The notes under the pieces are model-generated. The model ran no database searches. It worked only from the letters and a program-made list of their open reading frames with translations, and was not told where the DNA came from. This document shows positions 16,525-24,308 of a stretch of DNA of 47,017 nt, in pieces (the first letter of the stretch is position 1; the number at the start of each line of letters is the position of its first letter). This stretch comes from Methanomicrobiales archaeon (lineage in GTDB: Archaea; Halobacteriota; Methanomicrobia; Methanomicrobiales; JACTUA01), in the NCBI GenBank assembly GCA_029907705.1, contig JARYLJ010000012.1, positions 1 to 47,017 of the forward strand. Reading direction: 5' to 3'. The position numbers and the translations under genes were made by a program.

Positions 16525-16650
16525 ATGATACTCCAGTGTCAGAGGTGCGGATACCAGTGGGATTACAAAGGAAAGGCGGAGTGGTACACATCGTGCCCCC
16601 GCTGCCGCACTTCTGTGAAAGTATCCCGAAAAAAGACCGTTCTTAAATGA
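16525..16650 (+). CDS. 41-residue zinc-ribbon protein
   Basis: A 42-codon frame (ATG at 16525, TGA at 16648-16650) encodes a protein with two CxxC knuckles: CQRC at residues 5-8 and CPRC at residues 24-27. The spacing suits one structural zinc. Between them are YQWDYKGKAEWYTS, and a basic tail (KVSRKKTVLK) follows. Tiny one-ribbon proteins of this kind are common in archaea and often escape annotation. It is divergent from the winged-helix gene with a shared control region, so the two may work together. The CxxC spacing and basic tail support a real gene that binds nucleic acid or a protein partner. No function can be named. Confidence 0.75.
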   Translation: MILQCQRCGYQWDYKGKAEWYTSCPRCRTSVKVSRKKTVLK

Positions 16651-16701
16651 GGTTCTTTCTGAGTTATCAACAGGAAACGATATGGGCGAGGTCCGATGCG
16701 A

Positions 16702-17160
16702 TCAGTCGGACCACTCGTACATGAATGGGGTGTCTGCCCCCCTGTATTCGGCCAGTTCCTCGTCAGAGAAATGAATCCGGATTTCACGGGTGGCGCTCTC
16801 CTGCGAATCGGAGGCGTGAATCACATTTCGGCCCGTTTCCATCGCAAGATCTCCCCGGATCGTGCCGGGTGCCGCCTCTCTCGGATTGGTCGGGCCGATC
16901 ATCCGCCTCGCAGTCTCGATTGCATTGCGCCCCTCCCAGACCATGAGGAAACATGGTCCGCTCGTGATGAACCCCTCAAGCGATGGATAGAAGGGTTTGG
17001 AGAGATGCTCGCGGTACTGCTCTCTCACCTTCTCCCTCGACAGCATCTCGAGCCTCGCTCCGACGAGGATGAATCCTCTCCTCTCGAACCGGCTCATCAC
17101 CTCTCCCACGAGACCCCGCATCACGCCATCGGGTTTCACCATGACGAATGTCCGTTCCAA
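16702..17160 (-). CDS. ndk: Nucleoside-diphosphate kinase
   Basis: A 152-residue enzyme that moves the gamma-phosphate between NTPs and NDPs. It shows the start MERTFVMVKPDGVMRGLVG, the Arg/Thr-rich core GPTNPREAAPGTIRGDLA, and the active-site histidine in GRNVIHASDS, all standard for Ndk. The length is normal. It is the last gene after rpl7ae, rps28e and rpl24e in a leftward cluster, an order widely conserved in euryarchaea. Confidence 0.97.
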   Translation of the reverse strand: MERTFVMVKPDGVMRGLVGEVMSRFERRGFILVGARLEMLSREKVREQYREHLSKPFYPSLEGFITSGPCFLMVWEGRNAIETARRMIGPTNPREAAPGTIRGDLAMETGRNVIHASDSQESATREIRIHFSDEELAEYRGADTPFMYEWSD

Positions 17161-17166
17161 ACGTTT

Positions 17167-17358
17167 TCACTCCTTGCCTCTCGCCTTCCTGCCTGCAGCG
17201 GTCCACCTCACCCTTCGGGGAACGCGGCCCAGCTCGTGATTTCGACGGCATTTTGTATCGCAGAAGTAATATATGGTGCCATCCTTCCGAACGAACATCA
17301 TACCTGTGCCGGGTTCCACGCCGCGACCGCAGAAACTGCAAATGCGCGATTCGACCAT
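17167..17358 (-). CDS. rpl24e: Ribosomal protein eL24
   Basis: A 63-residue large-subunit protein with the zinc-binding pattern CSFC near the N-terminus and CDTKC later (FCDTKCRRN), then a basic tail. This is typical of archaeal L24e. It lies 6 bases upstream of ndk and 6 bases downstream of rps28e, in one transcript. Confidence 0.96.
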   Translation of the reverse strand: MVESRICSFCGRGVEPGTGMMFVRKDGTIYYFCDTKCRRNHELGRVPRRVRWTAAGRKARGKE

Positions 17359-17364
17359 GCAACC

Positions 17365-17574
17365 TCACCTCTTCGAGAGTTTCTTTGCTTCACGCTCCGT
17401 TTCGAGGAGCATGAGTATGTCCCCCTCTCTGATGGGGCCCACGGTGTTCCGTGTGATGATTCGCCCTTTGTTCGGCCCGTCGAGGATACGGCATTTCACC
17501 TGCATCGCCTCTCCATGCATGCCTGTGCTTCCGATCACTTCGATCACCTCGGCGGGGGTACCGGTATCAGCCAT
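17365..17574 (-). CDS. rps28e: Ribosomal protein eS28
   Basis: A 69-residue small-subunit protein with an OB-fold. It contains [22 protein letters not shown] and the near-invariant C-terminal [19 protein letters not shown] block. It lies between rpl7ae and rpl24e in the conserved archaeal cluster. Confidence 0.97.
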   Translation of the reverse strand: MADTGTPAEVIEVIGSTGMHGEAMQVKCRILDGPNKGRIITRNTVGPIREGDILMLLETEREAKKLSKR

Positions 17575-17585
17575 GGTTCAATCCC

Positions 17586-17954
17586 TCAGGCCTTGAGATT
17601 TCCAACCTTCTTGCAGATATCGTCCACCAGCTCCTTTGCCTTTCCCGGTTTCAGGATGGCTGCAGCGGCGGACCCGACCTCCAGGCCACTCGCCGCGCCG
17701 ATGTCGTTCTGCTTCTTGATAAAGAGATAAGGTATCCGTTTCTCGTCGCAGAGCGGCGGGAGATGCATCACGATCTCCTCTGGTTCGACATCGGCGCCGA
17801 TAAGGACGAGTGCGGCGAGACCGCGCTCCACAGCCTTTGTGGCTTCGTTGGAGCCTTTCTTTATCTTACCCGTATCTCGCGCGATTTCCAGCGCTTCCAG
17901 CGCTTTGTTCTGTATCTCATCTGGAACTTCGAACTTGACATATCCTCTGGGCAT
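17586..17954 (-). CDS. rpl7ae: Ribosomal protein L7Ae (kink-turn-binding protein)
   Basis: A 122-residue protein that binds kink-turn RNA in the large ribosomal subunit, in box C/D and H/ACA guide RNPs and in RNase P of archaea. The core [40 protein letters not shown] is the RNA-contact signature of the L7Ae family. GGTGAG lies four bases before the ATG (17956-17961). It heads the ribosomal cluster. Its own leader contains two UGAUGA boxes and a structure that would cover this ribosome-binding site (see the next entry), which fits feedback by L7Ae. Confidence 0.97.
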   Translation of the reverse strand: MPRGYVKFEVPDEIQNKALEALEIARDTGKIKKGSNEATKAVERGLAALVLIGADVEPEEIVMHLPPLCDEKRIPYLFIKKQNDIGAASGLEVGSAAAAILKPGKAKELVDDICKKVGNLKA

Positions 17955-18005
17955 AACTCACCTCATTCAGGAGTCGTTTCTCCTTCATCACTCATCAGTG
18001 AGTGA
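17955..18005 (-). promoter_or_regulatory. Candidate kink-turn leader controlling rpl7ae translation
   Basis: On the mRNA strand, ACUCAC (18003-17998) pairs with GUGAGU (17961-17956), which includes the Shine-Dalgarno GGUGA. Between the arms are two UGAUGA sequences (17997-17992 and 17990-17985). They face AUGA (17966-17963) and CUGA (17970-17967). A 3-nt bulge (GAU, 17996-17994) can be followed by G-A and A-G pairs, and a second UGAUGA/CUGA box C/D core stacks above with a small terminal stem. This is the architecture L7Ae binds. L7Ae binding to its own leader has been reported in archaea. The fold was drawn by hand. Confidence 0.6.
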
Positions 18006-18035
18006 CAATGCAACCTATTCATTACATCGAGAAGA

Positions 18036-18052
18036 GAGATAAAACTTATCGA
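18036..18052 (-). promoter_or_regulatory. TATA-like element upstream of rpl7ae
   Basis: On the minus strand, AAGTTTTATC is a TATA-box-like sequence about 85-95 bases before the rpl7ae start. It lies in a small inverted repeat (GATAA-GTT-TTATC at 18038-18050). Transcription from it would include the entire candidate kink-turn leader. Confidence 0.4.
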
Positions 18053-18114
18053 GGTCATAATCGGCTCCTGTAAAAGTGAAGATTCGGTCTGATTCTCCGC
18101 CATCATTGTAAATA

Positions 18115-20124
18115 TTATCCCCGCACCACACGGTAGATGGTCACATCACCCTCTTCGTATATCGCCTCGAGCAGATCAGACGGTAGGGAGAGGCGATAGC
18201 TCTGCCGTTCCAGCTCGCCCACATACACGAGATCCACGTGGTAGCGGTCGAACAATTCGGGCGCCTCCGAAGGGTCTTCGTACATCGTGCGGACGTCCCG
18301 CACCCTCTCTGTTATTGCCGCCTCTGCTCCGCGCCACATGTACTCGTGGCCGGGCTGCCCTATCACTGCGGGTATTCCGGTGAAAGAGGACACTCTTGAA
18401 TAATAAGTGTAATCGCCTCCTGCCGCCTCCAGGAGGGTGATATTGCCCGGCCATCCCCTGAGAAATGCAATCGCGTCTGCATCCCCGGGATGCATGCCCT
18501 TCAGGTACTGCGCACCGTCGAGCGTGCCTCCACCATAACCGTAATCGAGATCGAAGAAGAGGGGTGCAGCAAAGGCGATAATGAGGATTGCGACACCCAT
18601 GGTCTTCAGGATCAGACGGGCAGTGGCAGGCAGCATCAGCCTGTGGAACCATCGTCCTGCAAAGCAACCCGTGGATACGGCAGAAAGCACCCAGCCCGCA
18701 GAATAGAACTTGAAGACGGTATTCATCCTGAAGTAATCGATACCGAAGCCGTCCTTCAGATAGATCATCTCAGGGATAAGCATGGTGGCGAGCCCGAAAG
18801 CGCCCAGGAGCTCGGGCATCGAGAGCGGTCTGCGGGTGATGAGGCAGACGAATGGCACCACGGCGATCGCCGCTGCATGATAGCCGGCGAGAATGAATGG
18901 AACTGCCACGATAAGGCAGAATGGCCTTTTCCTGAGATCCTCGAAGATGACCATGTAGAAGATCGAGAGGAATATGCCATGAACGAGCAGGAACCGGGAG
19001 ATATCTGAAGGTAATTCCACCAGAAACACCCCGCTGATGCCCGATGGCTGTATCTGAAGGTAGTACGGGAGATAGATCAGGATGGCAAGAATTGGAACAC
19101 CGAATAGAGGGAAATACTTCTGAATACCGTATTTGAACGTAACATGCCCTCCATCCCTGAACAGGATGAGTGTGAATGCGAAGAGCACGAGTGGGCCGTA
19201 AATGAAGATGTCCCATGTATTGAGGAGGGACATGGAGCCCAGACTGAGTGCACAGAGTGCAACGATGAGGCATCGCGATCGGTCATGCAGGGATGGCCAT
19301 TTTCTGTACCCATAAACGAGGAGAACCATCAGAAGGAGCTGATTGAAGATCCCCATCACATGCGGATGGACATCCCCCCACAGGAACGAGAAGAAAGGGA
19401 ATTCGTTTATCGTGCCTTCGATCACCCTCGTACTGTTCCACATCGCAGAGCTCAATCCGGCGCCCGTGAGCAATTCCTTCATAAAAGCAGGATTCACGAT
19501 GAAGATCATGGCCATGGGGAGCCACCGATATCTCTCGAGGAGTACACATCCGAGCGCATATGCATTCAGCACAGCGAGGGCGAAGAACGTGGGCAGTGCG
19601 AGGTTGAAGACGACAGTGGAGGGTATTCCGGTGAGAATGCCAAGTGCGCCCAGCGTCCAGTATCCCAGATAGTAATAGATGTTCAGAAAACCTCCCGCAT
19701 ACCAGGGATCGAGCGGAGGTACGAGCGGCATCCGCATGATGGAGGCGAGGAATGCATGATCCATGAACTTCTCTGCAAAGGAGATGGACGGGTTCAGGAA
19801 TCTCACGAGGAGAAGGAGGAGGAAGGCGGCGACGAAGATCAGATCCCAGCGCAGCTGCCTCCTCATGCGTTCAACGGTAAAAAAACCCCGCATGAACCCG
19901 AAGACAGACAGGGGAACGAACGGCAGTATGGCCATCTGCAGTGGTAACCGGAGGAGACCGGCGTACCAGGATGAGAGTGAAAAAAGAAGCAGCGCGATTG
20001 AATACGAAATCGCACCGGAGACCTCCCCGAAGGCTCGATCTAGAGAGGGGAACACACAGAGCTGTATCAGTTTGAGCAGACCGATCCAGCAGAGCACCCA
20101 TATGAACTGATCCTCAACTGCCAA
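18115..20124 (-). CDS. DUF2298 polytopic membrane protein (GT-C-like, 'YYY' family)
   Basis: A 669-residue protein with about a dozen or more membrane spans. The motif FLNIYYYLGYWTLGALG (near residues 146-162) is the YYY signature of the DUF2298/TIGR03662 family found in Chloroflexi and archaea. The fold is like GT-C glycosyltransferases, with a non-membrane C-terminal part from about residue 540. The most likely role is transfer of a sugar from a lipid carrier outside the membrane, by family resemblance and by neighbours. Its start overlaps the flippase-like gene by 11 bases, so it is the last gene of a four-gene operon. The Agl23-like relative lies 6 kb away. Confidence 0.85.
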   Translation of the reverse strand: MAVEDQFIWVLCWIGLLKLIQLCVFPSLDRAFGEVSGAISYSIALLLFSLSSWYAGLLRLPLQMAILPFVPLSVFGFMRGFFTVERMRRQLRWDLIFVAAFLLLLLVRFLNPSISFAEKFMDHAFLASIMRMPLVPPLDPWYAGGFLNIYYYLGYWTLGALGILTGIPSTVVFNLALPTFFALAVLNAYALGCVLLERYRWLPMAMIFIVNPAFMKELLTGAGLSSAMWNSTRVIEGTINEFPFFSFLWGDVHPHVMGIFNQLLLMVLLVYGYRKWPSLHDRSRCLIVALCALSLGSMSLLNTWDIFIYGPLVLFAFTLILFRDGGHVTFKYGIQKYFPLFGVPILAILIYLPYYLQIQPSGISGVFLVELPSDISRFLLVHGIFLSIFYMVIFEDLRKRPFCLIVAVPFILAGYHAAAIAVVPFVCLITRRPLSMPELLGAFGLATMLIPEMIYLKDGFGIDYFRMNTVFKFYSAGWVLSAVSTGCFAGRWFHRLMLPATARLILKTMGVAILIIAFAAPLFFDLDYGYGGGTLDGAQYLKGMHPGDADAIAFLRGWPGNITLLEAAGGDYTYYSRVSSFTGIPAVIGQPGHEYMWRGAEAAITERVRDVRTMYEDPSEAPELFDRYHVDLVYVGELERQSYRLSLPSDLLEAIYEEGDVTIYRVVRG

Positions 20125-21082
20125 AATCCTCCTCCCCGATCCTCGCCTTCAGGGCTTTTTTAATGGCGGAACCCACCCACCCGCCGAATACATATACCGA
20201 CAGGATACCCCCTCCAAGCGTGACCAGATTTTTTATCAGGTGGTCGATGAAAGCGATGAGCGTTGCCGCCGCGAACGGTATACCGGCGAGTGCGAGAATG
20301 CTGGCAAGGGTTAGCTCGTATGTGCCGAGACCGCCTGGAGTGATGGGCACCGCCTTGACCAGATTCCCCATCGCGATGGCGAGTATGATGACGGCGGGTG
20401 AACCGCTCTCGCCGAACATGGCAACCACCACCCCGCAGACAGCGATATCGCCAAGCCACACAAGGATCGAAGAGAGAGAAAGGATTGCAACGGCGCGGGG
20501 TTTCAGGGATGCCTCCTTCACCTGTCTCACGATAACGAAGAGCATCTCGATGTAGCGGTTATCGGATTTCACCATCCCGAGCGCATACATCAGCAATAGA
20601 AAAATTCCTCCACCTACGAAAGGGACGATCACGAATGTATATGCCCAGCTCGGAACGTTGAAGACAAAATTGATGGCGATGAACCCCAGCAATGCGATGG
20701 TGAAGATATCGAATATCCGCTCCACAACGAGTGATGAGAAACCCTGAGAATAGCCTGAAAGACCCTCGTGCTTCAGGATGTAGACACGGACCAGATCCCC
20801 CAGTCTCGCAGGTGCGATGAGGTTTGCAGTCTGACTGGCAAAGATACTCGCGATGGAGAAACTCGAAGATGTCCGTATGGCAAGCCCGTCGAGTATGAAC
20901 CTGTACCTCTCCCCTCTGACGATCCAGCCGCCGGCGCAGATGATAATGGCCGCGATGGACAGTACCGGATCGAAATGCTCGAGTGCAAGCGGGATGCGGT
21001 CCCATATGAACATGATCAGATAAACGATGATCCCTGCGGCGACGATCGCCGGGATGAGGAGTGTCCTGACCTTAGTATCCAT
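20114..21082 (-). CDS. Flippase-like integral membrane protein (LPG-synthase TM / UPF0104 family)
   Basis: A 322-residue protein with about eight hydrophobic segments. The pattern resembles the TIGR00374/LPG_synthase_TM family: GERYRFILDGLAIRTSS, then ASQTANLIAPARLGDLVRVYIL, then a late ITPGGLGTYELTL block. These proteins are suggested to move lipids or lipid-linked sugars across membranes, but experimental proof is sparse. It lies between a GT2 glycosyltransferase and the DUF2298 protein, overlapping both by 11 bases. That supports a role in making and exporting a lipid-linked glycan. Confidence 0.85.
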   Translation of the reverse strand: MDTKVRTLLIPAIVAAGIIVYLIMFIWDRIPLALEHFDPVLSIAAIIICAGGWIVRGERYRFILDGLAIRTSSSFSIASIFASQTANLIAPARLGDLVRVYILKHEGLSGYSQGFSSLVVERIFDIFTIALLGFIAINFVFNVPSWAYTFVIVPFVGGGIFLLLMYALGMVKSDNRYIEMLFVIVRQVKEASLKPRAVAILSLSSILVWLGDIAVCGVVVAMFGESGSPAVIILAIAMGNLVKAVPITPGGLGTYELTLASILALAGIPFAAATLIAFIDHLIKNLVTLGGGILSVYVFGGWVGSAIKKALKARIGEEDFGS

Positions 21083-21788
21083 GCAAACGCCACCAGAGGC
21101 CGAATACCGCTGATCCCATCTCCCAGATATCCCTCAACTTCACAGTGGTCCCCCGGCTCTCCCTCCACTCCACCGGCAGCTCTGCAATCCTGTAACCGAG
21201 CCTCTGTGCCCTGATCAGGATTTCCGTATCCCAGAACCAGTGCGCCGCCTCCACCTGTGGCAGAAGTTTGAGAATCCTCTCCCTATTGAATGCCTTGAAC
21301 CCGCACTGGTGGTCATGGATCGTGCTGCCCAGCACTGCCCTCACGAGCATATTGTACCCCCTGCTTGAAAACTCCCTCACGCCCGATCGTGCCGTTCTGC
21401 TTTCGCTCAAGAGCCTCGATCCGGTGGCGATATCGTAACCATTCCTGATGCATGCCACGAGCTCCCCGAGGTGGCGCATATCGGTCGCGAGATCCACGTC
21501 GAAATAGCATACGATATCCCCTCTGGCCCCCGATATGGCCCTGTTCAATGCCCTGCCCCTCCCCAGACGCTCGTCACTGTGAAGAAGGCGGATTCGCCGG
21601 TCCTGCTCGACCATCCTCTCTGCATATGCGGCTGTCCCATCCCTGCTACCATCCTCCGCGATGATCACCTCGAATCCCACTGCAATCCGTGATAGGCTTT
21701 CGACAGAGGCGGGTATCGCATGCTCCAGTGCATTGCGGTCATTGTAGACCGGAATGATCGCAGATACCTCAATCACTTCCATGCCCAC
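21072..21788 (-). CDS. Family 2 glycosyltransferase (dolichyl-phosphate-sugar synthase type)
   Basis: A 238-residue GT-A-fold enzyme. Visible motifs are SAIIPVYNDRNALE, VIIAEDGSRDGT, FDVDLATDM (DxD-type metal site) and QCGFKAFNRERIL, with a late ...DTEILIRAQRLGYRIAELPVEWRE region. This is the pattern of dolichyl-phosphate mannose/glucose synthases. The start may be 21788 or the ATG two codons later. It overlaps the FAD oxidoreductase by 20 bases. There is no C-terminal membrane segment, so it acts on the cytoplasmic face. Confidence 0.9.
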   Translation of the reverse strand: MGMEVIEVSAIIPVYNDRNALEHAIPASVESLSRIAVGFEVIIAEDGSRDGTAAYAERMVEQDRRIRLLHSDERLGRGRALNRAISGARGDIVCYFDVDLATDMRHLGELVACIRNGYDIATGSRLLSESRTARSGVREFSSRGYNMLVRAVLGSTIHDHQCGFKAFNRERILKLLPQVEAAHWFWDTEILIRAQRLGYRIAELPVEWRESRGTTVKLRDIWEMGSAVFGLWWRLHGY

Positions 21789-23007
21789 ACTCCTCTGTAA
21801 GGATACGGGCCACCTCGAGTGCCGCCTTTACGGAACCCTCCATGCTCCTCTCTGGATAGTTCGTCCGGCTGAACATACCGGCAAGATAAAGCCCCCTCTC
21901 GGCGAACGCGGGTATCTTCTCTCTGTAACCGGATATAAATACCGGACCGGCATTCGGTTCTACGGCCATCCTTTTCCAGTGTACCTCCTCGTCCTTCAGA
22001 GAGAAACGTCTCATGAAATCCGCGAGCATTGAACGTTCCCTGTCTTTTCCCATATTACCTTCAAAATACGAGGCAAGGTATACGATGTGCTCACCATACC
22101 GCTCGTATGGCACGAAATTCGTATGTGCGATGACCGCACCGTACGGCGACGGGTCCTTCATGTTGAGCCAGTATACACTTTCTGTCACATCCCTGGATAA
22201 ACCGAGCATGAGCGAAGCGGCGCCCTGATAGGGGATCGAAGGCAGATCGAGCCCCGAGATGCGCCGTAGCTCGGATGGAGCGATTGTGGAGATCACCCGA
22301 TCGAAGTGAATACCGTTGACGGTCCAGCCACTTCCCCTCCTTTCGAGGGAACTGACCGGTGAAGATACATGAATTCTGCCGCCTTTCGCCTCAATATCCC
22401 TGCGCAGTGCATCGATGAGCCGCACGAAACCCCCTTTGATGTAACCGAGCCTCTCGCCCGAGATGCCCCGGTTCGACCTGATGGCAATCCGGCTGACGAG
22501 CCAGGCTGCGGATACCTCGTTCGCCCGTGCACCGAACTTGCTTGCCAGCAATGGCCTGAAGAAGGAGTGGTATACCCCATCCCCGCACTCCCGGAGGATG
22601 AAGTCTTTTGCGGTGATATCGTCCAGGAGTTCCGTCTCCATGCGCTTCGCTTTGAGCGTGAGAAGGAAAAGCCGGGCCTTGTCGGAGAGCGAGAGATAGG
22701 GGTACCGGAGGATCTCGAGCGGGGTATTCAGCGGATAGTTTCTCCCGTCTGCATGATAGCCGGTGGTGCCTTTCAGCCACTCGAGGGAGTCCTTCAGACC
22801 CAGGTATGTGGCCAGTCCGATGAACGATTCGTCGCCGGCAAAAAAATGATGATAGAACCGTTCGATGGAATACGTCTCGGCCCGGAAGGAGGAGAGGCAC
22901 CCGCCCAGACAATCTTCCTTCTCGAAGATCTCGACCTCGCAGATGTTTGATAGAGCAGAGGCAGCCGTCAGCCCGCAGAGACCGCCTCCGAGGATACATA
23001 CTCTCAT
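21769..23007 (-). CDS. FAD-dependent oxidoreductase (protoporphyrinogen-oxidase/amine-oxidase-like)
   Basis: A 412-residue flavoprotein. It begins with the dinucleotide-binding motif MRVCILGGGLCGLTAASAL. It has FEKEDCLGGCLSSF, ERFYHHFF, and a C-terminal second FAD contact GLYLAGMFSRTNYPERSMEGSV. It belongs to the NAD(P)-binding amine-oxidase superfamily that includes UDP-galactopyranose mutase-like and phytoene-desaturase-like enzymes. The exact reaction is unknown. Heading an operon with GT2, flippase-like and DUF2298 genes suggests it modifies a sugar or lipid carrier, but this is inference. The gene is divergent from cetZ over 113 bases. Confidence 0.85.
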   Translation of the reverse strand: MRVCILGGGLCGLTAASALSNICEVEIFEKEDCLGGCLSSFRAETYSIERFYHHFFAGDESFIGLATYLGLKDSLEWLKGTTGYHADGRNYPLNTPLEILRYPYLSLSDKARLFLLTLKAKRMETELLDDITAKDFILRECGDGVYHSFFRPLLASKFGARANEVSAAWLVSRIAIRSNRGISGERLGYIKGGFVRLIDALRRDIEAKGGRIHVSSPVSSLERRGSGWTVNGIHFDRVISTIAPSELRRISGLDLPSIPYQGAASLMLGLSRDVTESVYWLNMKDPSPYGAVIAHTNFVPYERYGEHIVYLASYFEGNMGKDRERSMLADFMRRFSLKDEEVHWKRMAVEPNAGPVFISGYREKIPAFAERGLYLAGMFSRTNYPERSMEGSVKAALEVARILTEECGHGSD

Positions 23008-23120
23008 TGCTGTACAGTACCAATGGGGAAAACCGCATAAGAAAGTTTTTGAACCTTCCTGAATAACTTCTATTTCGCAAAATCATCGCAGAATACGAGA
23101 ATTCCAGACGGAGTAAACCT

Positions 23121-24299
23121 ATGCGGGTGTTTTTCATCGGATTCGGCCAGGCCGGCGGCAAGATTGTAGATATGTTCATAGAACAGGACAAAAAATTGCC
23201 GAAACGCAGCTTCAGAGGAATAGCGGTCAACACAGCCCGAACTGATCTGATGGGGCTGAAGCACATCGAGATGAAGGACAGGATCCTGATAGGTCAGACC
23301 GTTGTAAAGGGTCATGGGGTCGGCACGGACAATGTGACGGGCGCGAAGATAACGGCAGACGAGATAGACGTGATCATCAGTGCCATCGATCAGCGCGGAA
23401 CGCACGATGTGGATGCATTCGTCATCATCGCCGGCCTAGGTGGCGGGACCGGATCCGGTGGGGCACCGGTTCTGGCCAGACATCTGAAGAGGATATACCG
23501 GGAACCCGTCTATGCACTGGGCATTCTTCCAGCGCCCGAGGAAGGGAGGCTCTATACGTACAATGCCGCCAGAAGCCTCTCCACGCTCGTAAAGGAGACA
23601 GACAACACCTTCCTGTTCGACAACAGTGCCTGGAAGAACGAAGGAGAGAGCATCAAGTCCGCGTTCATGCGCCTGAACGACGAGATCGTGAGGCGTTTCG
23701 GCGTTCTCTTCCGTGCAGGGGAGATCACGAAGGCCGGAGTCGGCGAGATGGTGGTGGACTCGAGCGAGATCATCAACACGCTCAGAGGGCAGGGCATCAG
23801 CACGGTCGGTTATGCGATCACAGAGGTCGTGAGCAACACCCACAGACAAAGGCGTGGCTTTCTCGGGCTGCTGAAGGACAGAGTGGTAAAAAAGGAGAAG
23901 AGCGAGGAGGTTCTACTGGGGGAGGACAAGTCCGCCAAGATCATTGCCCTCGTGAGAAGGGCGATGCTTGGACGTCTCACCCTCCCCTGCGACTACACCT
24001 CCGCCCAGCGTGCGCTGGTGCTGGTGGCGGGACCCCCGGACGAACTGGACAGGAAAGGCGTGGAGAAGGCGAAGAGCTGGGTGGAGGAGAACATCGCCGG
24101 TGTGGAGGTCCGCGGGGGTGATTACCCGGTGGAGAGCAATTACATCGCTGCGGTCGTGGTACTCGCCACCATCCAGAACGCACCCAGAATCAAGGAATTG
24201 ATGGAGATTGCAAAGGAGACGAAGGAGGATGTGATGAAGGTGAAGGACAGGAAACCCACGATGCTCCTGGATGACGACATCGAGCCGTTATTCGAATGA
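23121..24299 (+). CDS. CetZ tubulin-superfamily GTPase
   Basis: A 392-residue cytoskeletal GTPase. The tubulin signature GGGTGSG is at residues 107-113. The N-terminus MRVFFIGFGQAGGKIVD replaces FtsZ-type openings, and the T7-loop-like VVDSSEIINTLRGQG is CetZ-like. The product lacks an FtsZ-type C-terminal tail motif, as expected for CetZ. CetZ proteins control cell shape and motility in haloarchaea and occur in methanogens with unclear roles. A GGAG seven bases before the ATG at 23121 sets the start. The next gene, 9 bases later, encodes a membrane-anchored coiled-coil protein. Confidence 0.92.
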   Translation: MRVFFIGFGQAGGKIVDMFIEQDKKLPKRSFRGIAVNTARTDLMGLKHIEMKDRILIGQTVVKGHGVGTDNVTGAKITADEIDVIISAIDQRGTHDVDAFVIIAGLGGGTGSGGAPVLARHLKRIYREPVYALGILPAPEEGRLYTYNAARSLSTLVKETDNTFLFDNSAWKNEGESIKSAFMRLNDEIVRRFGVLFRAGEITKAGVGEMVVDSSEIINTLRGQGISTVGYAITEVVSNTHRQRRGFLGLLKDRVVKKEKSEEVLLGEDKSAKIIALVRRAMLGRLTLPCDYTSAQRALVLVAGPPDELDRKGVEKAKSWVEENIAGVEVRGGDYPVESNYIAAVVVLATIQNAPRIKELMEIAKETKEDVMKVKDRKPTMLLDDDIEPLFE

Positions 24300-24308
24300 G
24301 GTGATCGC

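Noticed and set aside
16696-17730. 344-codon open frame on the plus strand
   Set aside because: Antisense to ndk, rpl24e, rps28e and part of rpl7ae, all of which are firm genes.
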